From the NCBI GenBank assembly GCA_014843695.1, contig CM026401.1:31844067-31908066 (forward strand): a stretch of 64,000 bases of DNA. The letters run 5' to 3'. The DNA comes from Archivesica marissinica. Taxonomy: Eukaryota > Mollusca > Bivalvia > Venerida > Vesicomyidae. The notes under the pieces were generated by a model. The model had not been told where the DNA came from and searched no databases. It saw nothing but the letters and a program-made list of their open reading frames with translations. The position numbers and the translations under genes were made by a program. Positions 34,325 to 47,559 of the stretch are shown piece by piece; position 1 is the first letter of the stretch, and each line of letters starts with the position of its first letter.

Positions 34325-35025
34325 AATAATATTACCGTGAGATCATGTGCTTAATATTAAGTTCTCCGTAATATTATAACTGAGAGATCATGTGCTTAAT
34401 ATTAAGTTCTCCGTAATCTTATAACTGGGAGATCATGTGCTTAATATTAAGTTCTCCGTAATATTATAACTGAGAGATCATGTGCTTAATATTAAGTTCT
34501 CCGTAATCTTATAACTGGGAGAGCATGTGCTTAATATTAAGTTCTCCGTAATTTTATAACTGGGAGATCATGTGCTTAATATTAAGTTCTCCGTAATCTT
34601 ATAACTGGGAGATCATGTGCTTAATATTAAGTTCTCCGTAATATTATAACTGGGTGATCATGTGCTTAATATTAAGTTCTCCGTAATATTATAACTGGGA
34701 GAGCATGTGCTTAATATTAAGTTCTCCGTAATCTTATAAATGGGTGATCATGTGCTTAATATTAAGTTCTCCGTAATTTTATAAATGGGAGATCATGTGC
34801 TTAATATTAAGTTCTCCGTAATCTTATAAATGGGTGATCATGTGCTTAATATTAAGTTCTCCGTAATATTATAACTGGGAGATCATGTGCTTAATATTAA
34901 GTTCTCCGTAATCTTATAACTGGGAGAGCATGTGCTTAATATTAAGTTCTCCGTAATCTTATAAATGGGTGATCATGTGCTTAATATTAAGTTCTCCGTA
35001 ATCTTATAACTGGGTGATCATGTTG
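34325..35025. repeat. 45-bp tandem array, about 16 copies
   Basis: Monomer core gatcatgtgcttaatattaa then gttctccgtaatcttataac tggga. Alternating att/ctt and ggga/gggt variants suggest recent multi-monomer duplications. Confidence 0.95.
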
Positions 35026-35225
35026 TTGTTAATTTCCTCAAAGCTATTTGTAATGTTGTTAATTTCCTCAAAGCTATTTGTAATGTTGTTAATTTCCTCA
35101 AAGCTATTTGTAATGTTGTTAATTTCCTCAAAGCTATTTGTAATGTTGTTAATTTCCTCAAAGCTATTTGTAATGTTGTTAATTTCCTTGTTAATTTCCT
35201 CAATTGTTTTTTGTAATGTTGTTAA
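35026..35225. repeat. 30-bp tandem array, about 6 copies
   Basis: Monomer core tgttgttaatttcctcaaag then ctatttgtaa. It starts directly from the last 45-bp monomer (both share gatcatgt). The minus strand reads as a 10-residue EEINNITNSF repeat; no coding claim is made. Confidence 0.93.
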
Positions 35226-35309
35226 CCCCCCTCTCATGTATTACTGGTATACATCGTTAGGGTCATAAAACGAAAGTAACCGAAGATATCTATGAACGAT
35301 AAATGTGCA

Positions 35310-37725
35310 TAGATTGTAGATTCAACGTGCATAGTTTGTAGATTCAACGTGCATCGTTTGTAGATTCAACGTGCATAGTTTGTGGATTGAACGCGCATAG
35401 TTTGTAGAATCAACATGCATAGTTTGTAGAATCAACATGCATAGTTTGTAGAGTCAACGTGCGTAGAGTCAACGTGCATAGTTTGTAGAATCAACATGCA
35501 TAGTTTGTAGAGTCAACGTGCATAGTTTGTAGAGTCAACATGCATCGTTTGTAGAATCAACGTACATAGTTTGTAGAATCAACGTACATAGTTTTTAGAG
35601 TCAACGTACATAGCTTGTAGAGTCAACGTGCATAGTTTGTAGAATCAACGTACATAGTTTGTAGAATCAACGTACATAGTTTGTAGAGTCAACGTGCATA
35701 GTTTGTAGAGTCATCGTGCATAGTTTGTAGAATCAACGTACATAGTTTGTAGAGTCAACATGCATAGTTTGTAGAATCAACGTACATAGTTTGTAGAGTC
35801 AACGTACATAGTTTGTAGAGTCAACGTACATAGTTTGTAGAGTCAACGTGCATAGTTTGTAGAGTCAACGTGCATAGTTTGTAGAATCAACGTACATAGT
35901 TTGTAGAGTCAACATGCATAGTTTGTAGAATCAACGTACATAGTTTGTAGAGTCAATGTACATAGTTTGTAGAATCAACATGCATAGTTTGTAGAGTCAA
36001 CGTGCATAGTTGTAGAATCAACGTACATAGTTTGTAGAATCAACGTACATAGTTTGTAGAATCAACGTACATAGTTGTAGAGTCAACATGCATGTTTGTA
36101 GAGTCAACGTACATAGTTTGTAGAATCAACGTACATAGTTTGTAGAATCAACGTACATAGTTTGTAGAGTCAACGTGCATAGTTTGTAGAGTCAACGTGC
36201 ATAGTTTGTAGAATCAACGTACATAGTTTGTAGAGTCAACATGCATAGTTTGTAGAATCAACGTACATAGTTTGTAGAGTCAACGTACATAGTTTGTAGA
36301 GTCAACGTACATAGTTTGTAGAGTCAACGTGCATAGTTTGTAGAGTCAACGTGCATAGTTTGTAGAATCAACGTACATAGTTTGTAGAGTCAACATGCAT
36401 AGTTTGTAGAATCAACGTACATAGTTTGTAGAGTCAATGTACATAGTTTGTAGAATCAACATGCATAGTTTGTAGAGTCAACATGCATCGTTTGTAGAGT
36501 CATCGTGCATAGTTTGTAGAATCAACGTACATAGTTTGTAGAGTCAACATGCATAGTTTGTAGAATCAACGTACATAGTTTGTAGAGTCAACGTACATAG
36601 TTTGTAGAGTCAACGTACATAGTTTGTAGAGTCAACGTGCATAGTTTGTAGAGTCAACGTGCATAGTTTGTAGAATCAACGTACATAGTTTGTAGAGTCA
36701 ACATGCATAGTTTGTAGAATCAACGTACATAGTTTGTAGAGTCAACGTACATAGTTTGTAGAGTCAACGTACATAGTTTGTAGAGTCAACGTGCATAGTT
36801 TGTAGAGTCAACGTGCATAGTTTGTAGAATCAACGTACATAGTTTGTAGAGTCAACATGCATAGTTTGTAGAATCAACGTACATAGTTTGTAGAGTCAAC
36901 GTACATAGTTTGTAGAGTCAACGTACATAGTTTGTAGAGTCAACGTGCATAGTTTGTAGAGTCAACGTGCATAGTTTGTAGAATCAACGTACATAGTTTG
37001 TAGAGTCAACATGCATAGTTTGTAGAATCAACGTACATAGTTTGTAGAGTCAACGTACATAGTTTGTAGAGTCAACGTACATAGCTTGTAGAGTCAACGT
37101 ACATAGTTTGTAGAGTCAACGTGCATAGCTTGTAGAGTCAACATGCATAGTTTGTAGAGTCAACGTGCATAGTTTGTAGAGTCAACGTACATAGTTTGTA
37201 GAGTCAACGTACATAGCTTGTAGAATCAACATGCATAGTTTGTAGAGTCAACGTACATAGCTTGTAGAGTCAACGTGCATAGTTTGTAGAATCAACGTAC
37301 ATAGTTTGTAGAGTCAACGTGCATAGTTTGTAGAATCAACGTACATAGTTTGTAGAGTCAACATGCATCGTTTGTAGAGTCAACGTACATAGTTTGTAGA
37401 ATCACCGTACATAGTTTGTAGAATCAACGTACATAGTTTGTAGAGTCAACGTGCATAGTTTGTAGAATCAACGTACATAGTTTGTAGAGTCAACATGCAT
37501 AGTTTGTAGAATCAACGTACATAGTTTGTAGAGTCAACGTGCATAGTTTGTAGAGTCGTCAACGTACATAGTTTGTAGAGTCAACGTACATAGTTTGTAG
37601 AGTCAACGTACATAGTTTGTAGAGTCAACGTGCATAGTTTGTAGAGTCAACGTGCATAGTTTGTAGAATCAACGTACATAGTTTGTAGAGTCAACATGCA
37701 TAGTTTGTAGAATCAACGTACATAG
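35310..37725. repeat. 22-bp satellite, left part, with 154-bp higher-order units
   Basis: Monomer tagtttgtagagtcaacg + tgca, with g/a and acgtgc/acgtac/acatgc variants. The monomer with agagtcaacatgc recurs at 35751, 35905, 36232, 36386, 36540, 36694, 36848, 37002; most spacings are exactly 154 bp, seven monomers. The left edge (35310-35460) is diverged. Confidence 0.97.
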
Positions 37726-38725
37726 NNNNNNNNNNNNNNNNNNNNNNNNNNNNNNNNNNNNNNNNNNNNNNNNNNNNNNNNNNNNNNNNNNNNNNNNNNN
37801 NNNNNNNNNNNNNNNNNNNNNNNNNNNNNNNNNNNNNNNNNNNNNNNNNNNNNNNNNNNNNNNNNNNNNNNNNNNNNNNNNNNNNNNNNNNNNNNNNNNN
37901 NNNNNNNNNNNNNNNNNNNNNNNNNNNNNNNNNNNNNNNNNNNNNNNNNNNNNNNNNNNNNNNNNNNNNNNNNNNNNNNNNNNNNNNNNNNNNNNNNNNN
38001 NNNNNNNNNNNNNNNNNNNNNNNNNNNNNNNNNNNNNNNNNNNNNNNNNNNNNNNNNNNNNNNNNNNNNNNNNNNNNNNNNNNNNNNNNNNNNNNNNNNN
38101 NNNNNNNNNNNNNNNNNNNNNNNNNNNNNNNNNNNNNNNNNNNNNNNNNNNNNNNNNNNNNNNNNNNNNNNNNNNNNNNNNNNNNNNNNNNNNNNNNNNN
38201 NNNNNNNNNNNNNNNNNNNNNNNNNNNNNNNNNNNNNNNNNNNNNNNNNNNNNNNNNNNNNNNNNNNNNNNNNNNNNNNNNNNNNNNNNNNNNNNNNNNN
38301 NNNNNNNNNNNNNNNNNNNNNNNNNNNNNNNNNNNNNNNNNNNNNNNNNNNNNNNNNNNNNNNNNNNNNNNNNNNNNNNNNNNNNNNNNNNNNNNNNNNN
38401 NNNNNNNNNNNNNNNNNNNNNNNNNNNNNNNNNNNNNNNNNNNNNNNNNNNNNNNNNNNNNNNNNNNNNNNNNNNNNNNNNNNNNNNNNNNNNNNNNNNN
38501 NNNNNNNNNNNNNNNNNNNNNNNNNNNNNNNNNNNNNNNNNNNNNNNNNNNNNNNNNNNNNNNNNNNNNNNNNNNNNNNNNNNNNNNNNNNNNNNNNNNN
38601 NNNNNNNNNNNNNNNNNNNNNNNNNNNNNNNNNNNNNNNNNNNNNNNNNNNNNNNNNNNNNNNNNNNNNNNNNNNNNNNNNNNNNNNNNNNNNNNNNNNN
38701 NNNNNNNNNNNNNNNNNNNNNNNNN
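37726..38725. other. Assembly gap, 1000 N
   Basis: Exactly 1000 N, so the size is conventional and not measured. Both sides are 22-bp satellite; the satellite's true length is unknown. Confidence 1.
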
Positions 38726-41700
38726 ACATAGTTTGTAGAGTCAACGTGCATAGCTTGTAGAGTCAACATGCATAGTTTGTAGAGTCAACGTGCATAGTTT
38801 GTAGAGTCAACGTACATAGTTTGTAGAGTCAACGTACATAGCTTGTAGAATCAACATGCATAGTTTGTAGAGTCAACGTACATAGCTTGTAGAGTCAACG
38901 TGCATAGTTTGTAGAATCAACGTACATAGTTTGTAGAGTCAACGTGCATAGTTTGTAGAATCAACGTACATAGTTTGTAGAGTCAACATGCATAGTTTGT
39001 AGAATCAACGTACATAGTTTGTAGAATCAACGTACATAGTTTGTAGAATCAACGTGCATAGTTTGTAGAGTCAACGTGCATAGTTTGTAGAATCAACGTA
39101 CATAGTTTGTAGAGTCAACATGCATAGTTTGTAGAATCAACGTACATAGTTTGTAGAGTCAACGTACATAGTTTGTAGAGTCAACGTACATAGTTTGTAG
39201 AGTCAACGTACATAGTTTGTAGAGTCAACGTACATAGTTTGTAGAGTCAACGTGCATAGTTTGTAGAGTCAACGTGCATAGTTTGTAGAATCAACGTACA
39301 TAGTTTGTAGAGTCAACATGCATAGTTTGTAGAATCAACGTACATAGTTTGTAGAGTCAACGTACATATTTTGTAGAATCAACATGCATAGTTTGTAGAG
39401 TCAACATGCATCGTTTGTAGAATCAACGTACATAGTTTGTAGAATCAACGTACATAGTTTGTAGAGTCAACGTACATAGCTTGTAGAGTCAACGTGCATA
39501 GTTTGTAGAATCAACGTACATAGTTTGTAGAGTCAACGTGCATAGTTTGTAGAATCAACGTACATAGTTTGTAGAGTCAACATGCATCGTTTGTAGAGTC
39601 AACGTACATAGTTTGTAGAATCACCGTACATAGTTTGTAGAATCAACGTACATAGTTTGTAGAGTCAACGTGCATAGTTTGTAGAGTCAACGTGCATAGT
39701 TTGTAGAATCAACGTACATAGTTTGTAGAGTCAACATGCATAGTTTGTAGAATCAACGTACATAGTTTGTAGAGTCAACGTACATAGTTTGTAGAGTCAA
39801 CGTACATAGTTTGTAGAGTCAACGTGCATAGTTTGTAGAGTCAACGTGCATAGTTTGTAGAATCAACGTACATAGTTTGTAGAGTCAACATGCATAGTTT
39901 GTAGAATCAACGTACATAGTTTGTAGAGTCAACGTACATAGTTTGTAGAGTCAACGTACATAGCTTGTAGAGTCAACGTACATAGTTTGTAGAGTCAACG
40001 TGCATAGCTTGTAGAGTCAACATGCATAGTTTGTAGAGTCAACGTGCATAGTTTGTAGAGTCAACGTACATAGTTTGTAGAGTCAACGTACATAGCTTGT
40101 AGAATCAACATGCATAGTTTGTAGAGTCAACGTACATAGTTTGTAGAGTCAACGTACATAGTTTGTAGAGTCAACGTACATAGTTTGTAGAGTCAACGTG
40201 CATAGTTTGTAGAATCAACGTACATAGTTTGTAGAGTCAACGTGCATAGTTTGTAGAGTCAACGTACATAGTTTGTAGAGTCAACGTACATAGTTTGTAG
40301 AGTCAACGTGCATAGTTTGTAGAATCAACGTACATAGTTTGTAGAGTCAACGTGCATAGTTTGTAGAATCAACGTACATAGTTTGTAGAGTCAACATGCA
40401 TAGTTTGTAGAGTCAACGTACATAGTTTGTAGAGTCAACGTACATAGTTTGTAGAATCAACGTACATAGTTTGTAGAGTCAACGTGCATAGTTTGTAGAG
40501 TCAACGTGCATAGTTTGTAGAATCAACGTACATAGTTTGTAGAGTCAACATGCATAGTTTGTAGAATCAACGTACATAGTTTGTAGAGTCAACGTACATA
40601 GTTTGTAGAGTCAACGTACATAGTTTGTAGAGTCAACGTGCATAGCTTGTAGAGTCAACATGCATAGTTTGTAGAGTCAACGTGCATAGTTTGTAGAGTC
40701 AACGTACATAGTTTGTAGAATCAACATGCATAGTTTGTAGAGTCAACGTACATAGTTTGTAGAATCAACGTACATAGTTTGTAGAGTCAACGTACATAGT
40801 TTGTAGAGTCAACGTACATAGTTTGTAGAGTCAACGTACATAGTTTGTAGAGTCAACGTACATAGTTTGTAGAGTCAACGTGCATAGTTTGTAGAGTCAA
40901 CGTGCATAGTTTGTAGAATCAACGTACATAGTTTGTAGAGTCAACATGCATAGTTTGTAGAATCAACGTACATAGTTTGTAGAGTCAACGTACATAGTTT
41001 GTAGAGTCAACGTACATAGCTTGTAGAGTCAACGTACATAGTTTGTAGAGTCAACGTGCATAGCTTGTAGAGTCAACATGCATAGTTTGTAGAGTCAACG
41101 TGCATAGTTTGTAGAGTCAACGTACATAGTTTGTAGAGTCAACGTACATAGCTTGTAGAATCAACATGCATAGTTTGTAGAGTCAACGTACATAGTTTGT
41201 AGAGTCAACGTACATAGTTTGTAGAGTCAACGTACATAGTTTGTAGAGTCAACGTGCATAGTTTGTAGAGTCAACGTACATAGTTTGTAGAGTCAACGTG
41301 CATAGCTTGTAGAGTCAACGTACATAGTTTGTAGAGTCAACGTACATAGCTTGTAGAGTCAACGTGCATATTTTGTAGAATCAACGTACATAGTTTGTAG
41401 AGTCAACGTGCATAGTTTGTAGAATCAACGTACATAGTTTGTAGAGTCAACATGCATCGTTTGTAGAGTCAACGTACATAGTTTGTAGAATCAACGTACA
41501 TAGTTTGTAGAATCAACGTACATAGTTTGTAGAGTCAACGTGCATAGTTTGTAGAGTCAACGTGCATAGTTTGTAGAATTAACGTACATAGTTTGTAGAG
41601 TCAACATGCATAGTTTGTAGAATCAACGTACATAGTTTGTAGAGTCAACGTACATAGCTTGTAGAGTCAACGTACATAGTTTGTAGAGTCAACGTGCATA

Positions 41701-43815
41701 GCTTGTAGAGTCAACATGCATAGTTTGTAGAGTCAACGTGCATAGTTTGTAGAGTCAACGTACATAGCTTGTAGAATCAACATGCATAGTTTGTAGAGTC
41801 AACGTACATAGTTTGTAGAATCAACGTACATAGTTTGTAGAGTCAACGTACATAGTTTGTAGAGTCAACGTACATAGTTTGTAGAGTCAACGTACATAGT
41901 TTGTAGAGTCAACGTACATAGCTTGTAGAGTCAACGTGCATAGTTTGTAGAATCAACGTACATAGTTTGTAGAGTCAACGTACATAGTTTGTAGAGAGTC
42001 AACATGCATAGTTTGTAGAGTCAACGTACATAGTTTGTAGAATCAACGTACATAGTTTGTAGAATCAACGTACATAGATTGTAGAGTCAACGTACATAGC
42101 TTGTAGAGTCAACGTGCATAGTTTGTAGAATCAACGTACATAGTTTGTAGAGTCAACATGCATAGTTTGTAGAATCAACGTACATAGTTTGTAGAATCAA
42201 CATGCATAGTTTGTAGAATCAACATGCATAGTTTGTAGAGTCAACGTGCATAGTTTGTAGAATCAAAATGCATAGTTTGTAGTGTCAACGTGCATATTTT
42301 GTAGAATCAACATGCATAGTTTGTAGAGTCAACGTGCGTAGAGTCAACGTGCATAGTTTGTAGAATCAACATGCATAGTTTGTAGAGTCAACGTGCATAG
42401 CTTGTAGAGTCAACGTACATAGTTTGTAGAGTCAACGTGCATAGTTTGTAGAGTCAACGTGCATAGTTTGTAGAGTCAACGTACATAGTTTGTAGAGTCA
42501 ACTTACATAGTTTGTAGAGTCAACGTACATAGTTTGTAGAGTCAACATGCATAGTTTGTAGAGTCAACGTGCATAGTTTGTAGAGTCAACGTGCATAGTT
42601 TGTAGAGTCAACGTACATAGTTTGTAGAGTCAACGTACATAGTTTGTAGAGTCAACATGCATAGTTTGTAGAGTCAACGTACATAGTTTGTAGAGTCAAC
42701 GTACATAGTTTGTAGAGTCAACGTACATAGTTTGTAGAGTCAACGTGCATAGTTTGTAGAGTCAATGTGCATAGTTTGTAGATTCAACGTGCATCATTTG
42801 TAGATTCAACGTGCATAGTTTGTGGATTGAACGCACATAGTTTGTAGAGTCAACATGCATAGTTTGTAGAATCAACGTGCATAGTTTGTAGATTCAACGT
42901 ACATTGGTTTGTAGATTCAACGTACATTCTTTTGTAGATTCAATGTGTATAGTTTTGTAGATTCAACGTGCATAGTTTGTAGAGTCAACGTGCATAGTTT
43001 GTGGATTGAACATGCATAGTTTGTAGAGTCAACGTGCATAGTTTGTGGATTCAACGTGCATATATTGTAGAATCAACGTGCATAGTTTGTGGATTCAACG
43101 TGCATTGGTTTGTAGATTCAACATTCTTTTGTAGAATCAACGTGCATAGTTTGTGGATTGAACGTGCATAGTTTGTGGATTCAACGTGCATACTTTGCGA
43201 ATTCAACGTGCATAGTTTGTAGAATCAACGTGCATAGTTTGTTTGTGGATTGAACGTGAACGTGTATAGTTTGTAGAGTCAACGTGTATAGTTTGTGGAT
43301 TCAACGTGCATAGTATGTGAATTCAACGTGCATATTTTGTGGATTGAACGTGCATAGTTTGTGGATTCAACGTGCATAGTTTGTAGAATCAACATGCATA
43401 GTTTGTGGATTCAACGTGCATAGTTTGTAGAATGAACGTGCATAGTTTGTGCATTCAACGTGCATAGTTAGTTTGTAGAATCAACGTGCATAGTTTGTAG
43501 AATCAACGTGCATAGTTTGTGCATTCAACGTGCATAGTTTGTAGAATCAACGTGCATAGTTTGTGAATTGAACGCGCATAGTTTGTAGAATCAACGTTCA
43601 TTCTTTTGTAAATTCAATGTGCATAGTTTTGTAGAATCAACGTGCATAGTTTGTGTATTCAAAGTTCATAGTTTGTAGAGTCAACGTGCATAGTTTTGTG
43701 GATTCAACGTGCATTGGTTTGTATATTCAATGTGCATTATTTGTAGATTCAACGTGCATAGTTTATGGATTCAACGTGCATAGTTTGTAGATGAAACGTG
43801 CATAGTTTGTGAATT
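38726..43815. repeat. 22-bp satellite, right part
   Basis: Continues the array after the gap. The first post-gap monomer order copies the order seen from about 37097, and similar blocks with tagcttgtagagtcaac recur near 39960, 41030 and 41670, showing duplication in blocks of hundreds of bases or more. 154-bp spacing reappears (39727 to 39881). From about 42770 the monomers diverge (gattcaacg, tggattgaacg). Confidence 0.97.
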
Positions 43816-44034
43816 CAAACGTATCTAAAAGTATTGGCAAATGGCGTTAACGCAGCTAAATGTATTGACAAATGGGTTAATGTTTAGCATAATGTTCATT
43901 AAAATGTCAAAGGTTTCTAAGTTAAACATAATTAATTGAGTAATTTCACAAACCGTAAGAATATTATAGACTGATGATATTCGTGATTTTTCAACACTTT
44001 ATTTTTTATTTTATATTAGCTAATATCCAAAGAC

Positions 44035-44515
44035 GGATTTAAACTCTCACTTAAACACATTTACTACACCATCATTTAAACTGTCACTTAAACACACTTA
44101 CTACACCATCATTTAAACTCTCTCACTTAAACACACTTACTACACCATCATTTAAACTCTCACTTAAACACATTTACTACACCATCATCTAAACTCTCAC
44201 TAAACACATTTACTACACCATCATTTAAACTCTCACTAAGCATATTTACTACACCATCATTTAAACTCTCACTAAACGCATTTACTACACCATCATTTAA
44301 ACTCTCACTAAACATACTTACTACACCATCATTTAAACTCTCACTAAACACATTTACAACACCATCATTTAAACTCTCACTAAACACATTTACTACGCCA
44401 TTATTTAAACTCTCACTAAACACGTTTATTACACCATCATTTAAACTCTCACTAAACACATTTATCACACCATCATTTAAACTCTCACTTAAACACATTT
44501 ACTACACCATCTACA
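44035..44515. repeat. 36-bp tandem array, about 13 copies
   Basis: Monomer core tttactacaccatcatttaa then actctcactaaacaca. The minus strand reads as a 12-residue SESLNDGVVNVF repeat because the period is a multiple of three. Confidence 0.93.
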
Positions 44516-44519
44516 TTTA

Positions 44520-44665
44520 AACTGACGAACGAACGCGCATGCCCATAACTTTGAGTGCGCATGTCAGCTGCATATCATTAGTTGGGAACCCTCATACAAA
44601 ATGAATACAATCAGGACACATACGTTCATCAAAGAAAATGCAATAGCGATGTAAATATATGAAGT
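44520..44665. repeat. Dispersed repeat, second copy
   Basis: Matches 13735-13895 in the same orientation (gtcagctgcatatcattagt, then gcaatagcgatgtaaat). Confidence 0.75.
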
Positions 44666-44712
44666 TGAACATACATGAACACTACTATAAATTTAGTAGA
44701 TGTGAATAATAG

Positions 44713-45039
44713 TCATAGGCATGGAGACAACCTGGATACATAGGCATACATTATAGTACGATTCTTCCATAATATTGACAGTGTTCTGTCATATGGTAAA
44801 TGGTTCATAAACAATTTACTTTCAGTGTTTGGGTTTGTATTCTGCATAAAAACAAACTTGAAAACAATCGTTCTAACATAATCATAATAGTTCAAGAAAC
44901 GTTTGCGTATATCAATACATGCATTACATATACACACAAAATGAAATTCATCCTCAATATCATTTGATTTACAAATAAGACAATATCTTTGGTTATGCTC
45001 TATTCCAGCATTAACATAACGTCCGGCTAGCATTCCCAT
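44713..45039 (-). pseudogene. LINE C-terminal fragment
   Basis: A 108-residue open stretch with RYCLICKSNDIEDEFHFVCI, then IDIRKRFLNYYDYVR, the terminal Cys/His motif region seen at 16700 and 19056-19259. It lacks any polymerase, so it is strongly 5'-truncated. Confidence 0.7.
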
Positions 45040-45109
45040 AACGGCATATTCTACGTAGACGATAGGATAACCTAAATCTTTAATTGTCTGGGTACATTGT
45101 CAAGATACA

Positions 45110-46575
45110 GTGAGTAGTCCTAGAGGAAAACCTGGTTGGATAGAAATATACCGGACAATACGATTCTACATATCGAGATGACAACCTAGATCGGATAAGG
45201 ACGATACCGGACAATGCGTGTCTACATAGCGAGAGGACAACCTGGATCGGATAAGGACGATACCGGCCAATACGATTCTACATAGCGAGAGGACAACCTG
45301 GATCGGATAAGGACGATACTGGACAATACGTGTCTACATAGCGAGAGGACAACCTGGATCGGATAAGGACGATACCGGCCAATACGATTCTACATAGCGA
45401 GAGGACAACCTGGATCGGATAAGGACGATACCGGACAATACGTGTCTACATAGCGAGAGGACAACCTGGATCGGATAAGGACGATACCGGACAATACGTG
45501 TCTATATAGCGAGAGGACAACCTGGATCGGATAAGGACGATACCGGACAATGCGTGTCTACATAGCGAGAGGACAACCTGGGTCGGATAAAGACGATACC
45601 GGCCAATACGATTCTACATAGCGAGAGGACAACCTGGATCGGATAAGGACGATACCGGACAATACGTGTCTACATAGCGAGAGGACAACCTGGATCGGAT
45701 AAGGACGATACTGGACAATACGTGTCTACATAGCGAGAGGACAACCTGGATCGGATAAGGACGATACCGGCCAATACGATTCTACATAGCGAGAGGACAA
45801 CCTGGATCGGATAAGGACGATACCGGGCAATACGTGTCTACATAGCGAGAGGACAACCTGGATCGGATAAGGACGATACCGGACAATACGTTTCTACATA
45901 GCGAGAGGACAACCTGGATCGGATAAGGACGATACCGGACAATGCGTGTCTACATAGCGAGAGGACAACCTGGATCGGATAAGGACGATACCGGACAATG
46001 CGTGTCTACATAGCGAGAGGACAACCTGGATCGGATAAGGACGATACCGGCCAATACGATTCTACATAGCGAAAGGACAACCTGGATCGGATAAGGACGA
46101 TACCGGACAATACGTGTTTACATAGCGAGAGGACAACCTGGATTGGATAAGGACGATACCGGACAATACGTGTCTACATAGCGTGAGGACAACCTGGATC
46201 GAATAAGGACGATACCGGACAATACGTGTCTACATAGCGAGAGGACAACCTGGATCGGATAAGGACGATACCGGACAATACGTGTCTACATAGCGAGAGG
46301 ACAACCTGGATCGGATAAGGACGATACCGGACAATACGTGTCTACATAGCGAGAGGACAACCTGGATCGGATAAGGATAATACCGGACAATACGTGTCTA
46401 CATAGCGTGAGGACAACCAGGATCGGAAAAGGACGATACCGGACAATACGTGTCTACATAGCGAGAGGACAATCTGGATCGGATAAGGACGATACCGGAC
46501 AATACGTGTCTATATAGCGAGAGGACAACCTGGATCGGATAAGGACGATACCGGCCAATACGTGTCTACATAATT
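45110..46575. repeat. 56-bp tandem array, about 26 copies
   Basis: Monomer core cctggatcggataaggacga then taccggacaatacgtgtcta. A variant with ccggccaatacgattc recurs every few monomers, especially in the left half, suggesting higher-order amplification. It begins about 50 bp beyond the LINE fragment. Confidence 0.96.
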
Positions 46576-46609
46576 GCGATATATATTTTGTATTATTTCT
46601 AGCCGAATC

Positions 46610-46695
46610 ATGTGCAACCTCCGTGGTGCACCAGACACCGTATCCGCCACGTACACGAGGAGTTGCGAGTTTGAACCTCACAGGATACTTAAACC
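46610..46695 (+). mobile_element. tRNA-like SINE head
   Basis: A-box-like cctccgtggtgcaccagac, then B-box-like gcgagtttgaacctcac about 45 bp later. The downstream body is not recognised. Confidence 0.4.
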
Positions 46696-47168
46696 CACCG
46701 TGTACCGTCTCTCTACCTCAATGCGACGGATTCCATTATGACTGTGGTCTAGGAAACGGCTAATCTATCGTTGTAAGAACATGTTTCTCAATCGGACTAA
46801 AGTATGTTCATGTAAACTAGTGGATTGATGGCTATACGAAACTAGTGAATTAGTGGCCGATGAATCAATCTACATACATGGGCGTAGCTTCGGCGTGCTA
46901 TATGTGTAGGCACCGTAAGGTTAGAAAGGTCCGGGGGTATATCCCACGGGACGTTTTGGAAAGTGTATATCGCCGTAGCTGCTTTGATGCTATATATAGA
47001 ACTAGTTGGGAAGATAGAAAAGAGATCGTGCCGTCGCAATATAATACGGTGCTTTGAATTAATCAACTGTACTTCGTGCCTGATATGTATATATCCGCGT
47101 GGCTTATGTATGTGACTCGATATACACGATTGGTAATCAAAACCTATTCGAGACAGTGTAATCTGAAA
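46696..47168. other. Interval without recognised features
   Basis: Short open frames on both strands around 46842-47066 show no motif or codon pattern that I can support as a gene. Confidence 0.4.
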
Positions 47169-47412
47169 TGTTTATTTATCGTCGCTACCGGTTGCCCATA
47201 TGAGCGACGGGTATAGTTTGCCTAACAACACCTTTCCTGTGCAAGCTCCAACGGTTAACACGTACTTTGTGCCCCAACTTCCGTAAGAAACTGCCAACTT
47301 TTTCATATAAAGAGACACGGTATGAGCGAGGCTTAAACCAGTGACTACCAGTTATGATAGCTTGCAGTGGTATACAAGTCAGCGACATTAACCACTCGAC
47401 TATGGAGGCGGA
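47169..47412 (-). mobile_element. Full-length tRNA-derived SINE
   Basis: The minus strand has a tRNA-like head (gcctccatagtcgagtggtt), a weakened B box, a body with gtgtctctttatatg, and the tail written on + as atttatcgtcgctaccggtt. Best reference copy for the family at 22811, 50943 and 63175. Confidence 0.82.
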
Positions 47413-47559
47413 CTAATAAATGTTATGGGATTGAACTATATTAATACCAACTATTATAGTCAGATAAATTATACTTTACCACCGTATTACAGCAACGATA
47501 ATATGATAGATTGGTGAAAGTGTACTCTAAAACAGCAAGTAACTATGAATTAATAATCA

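Noticed and set aside
35310..43815. CRISPR array
   Set aside because: Direct 22-bp repeats without unique spacers, in a clearly eukaryotic context.
35310..43815. Centromeric satellite
   Set aside because: Length and higher-order structure are suggestive, but nothing in the sequence shows centromere function, and the 22-bp monomer is short.
46842..47066. Small genes on either strand
   Set aside because: Overlapping short frames with no motif, splice support or codon bias.
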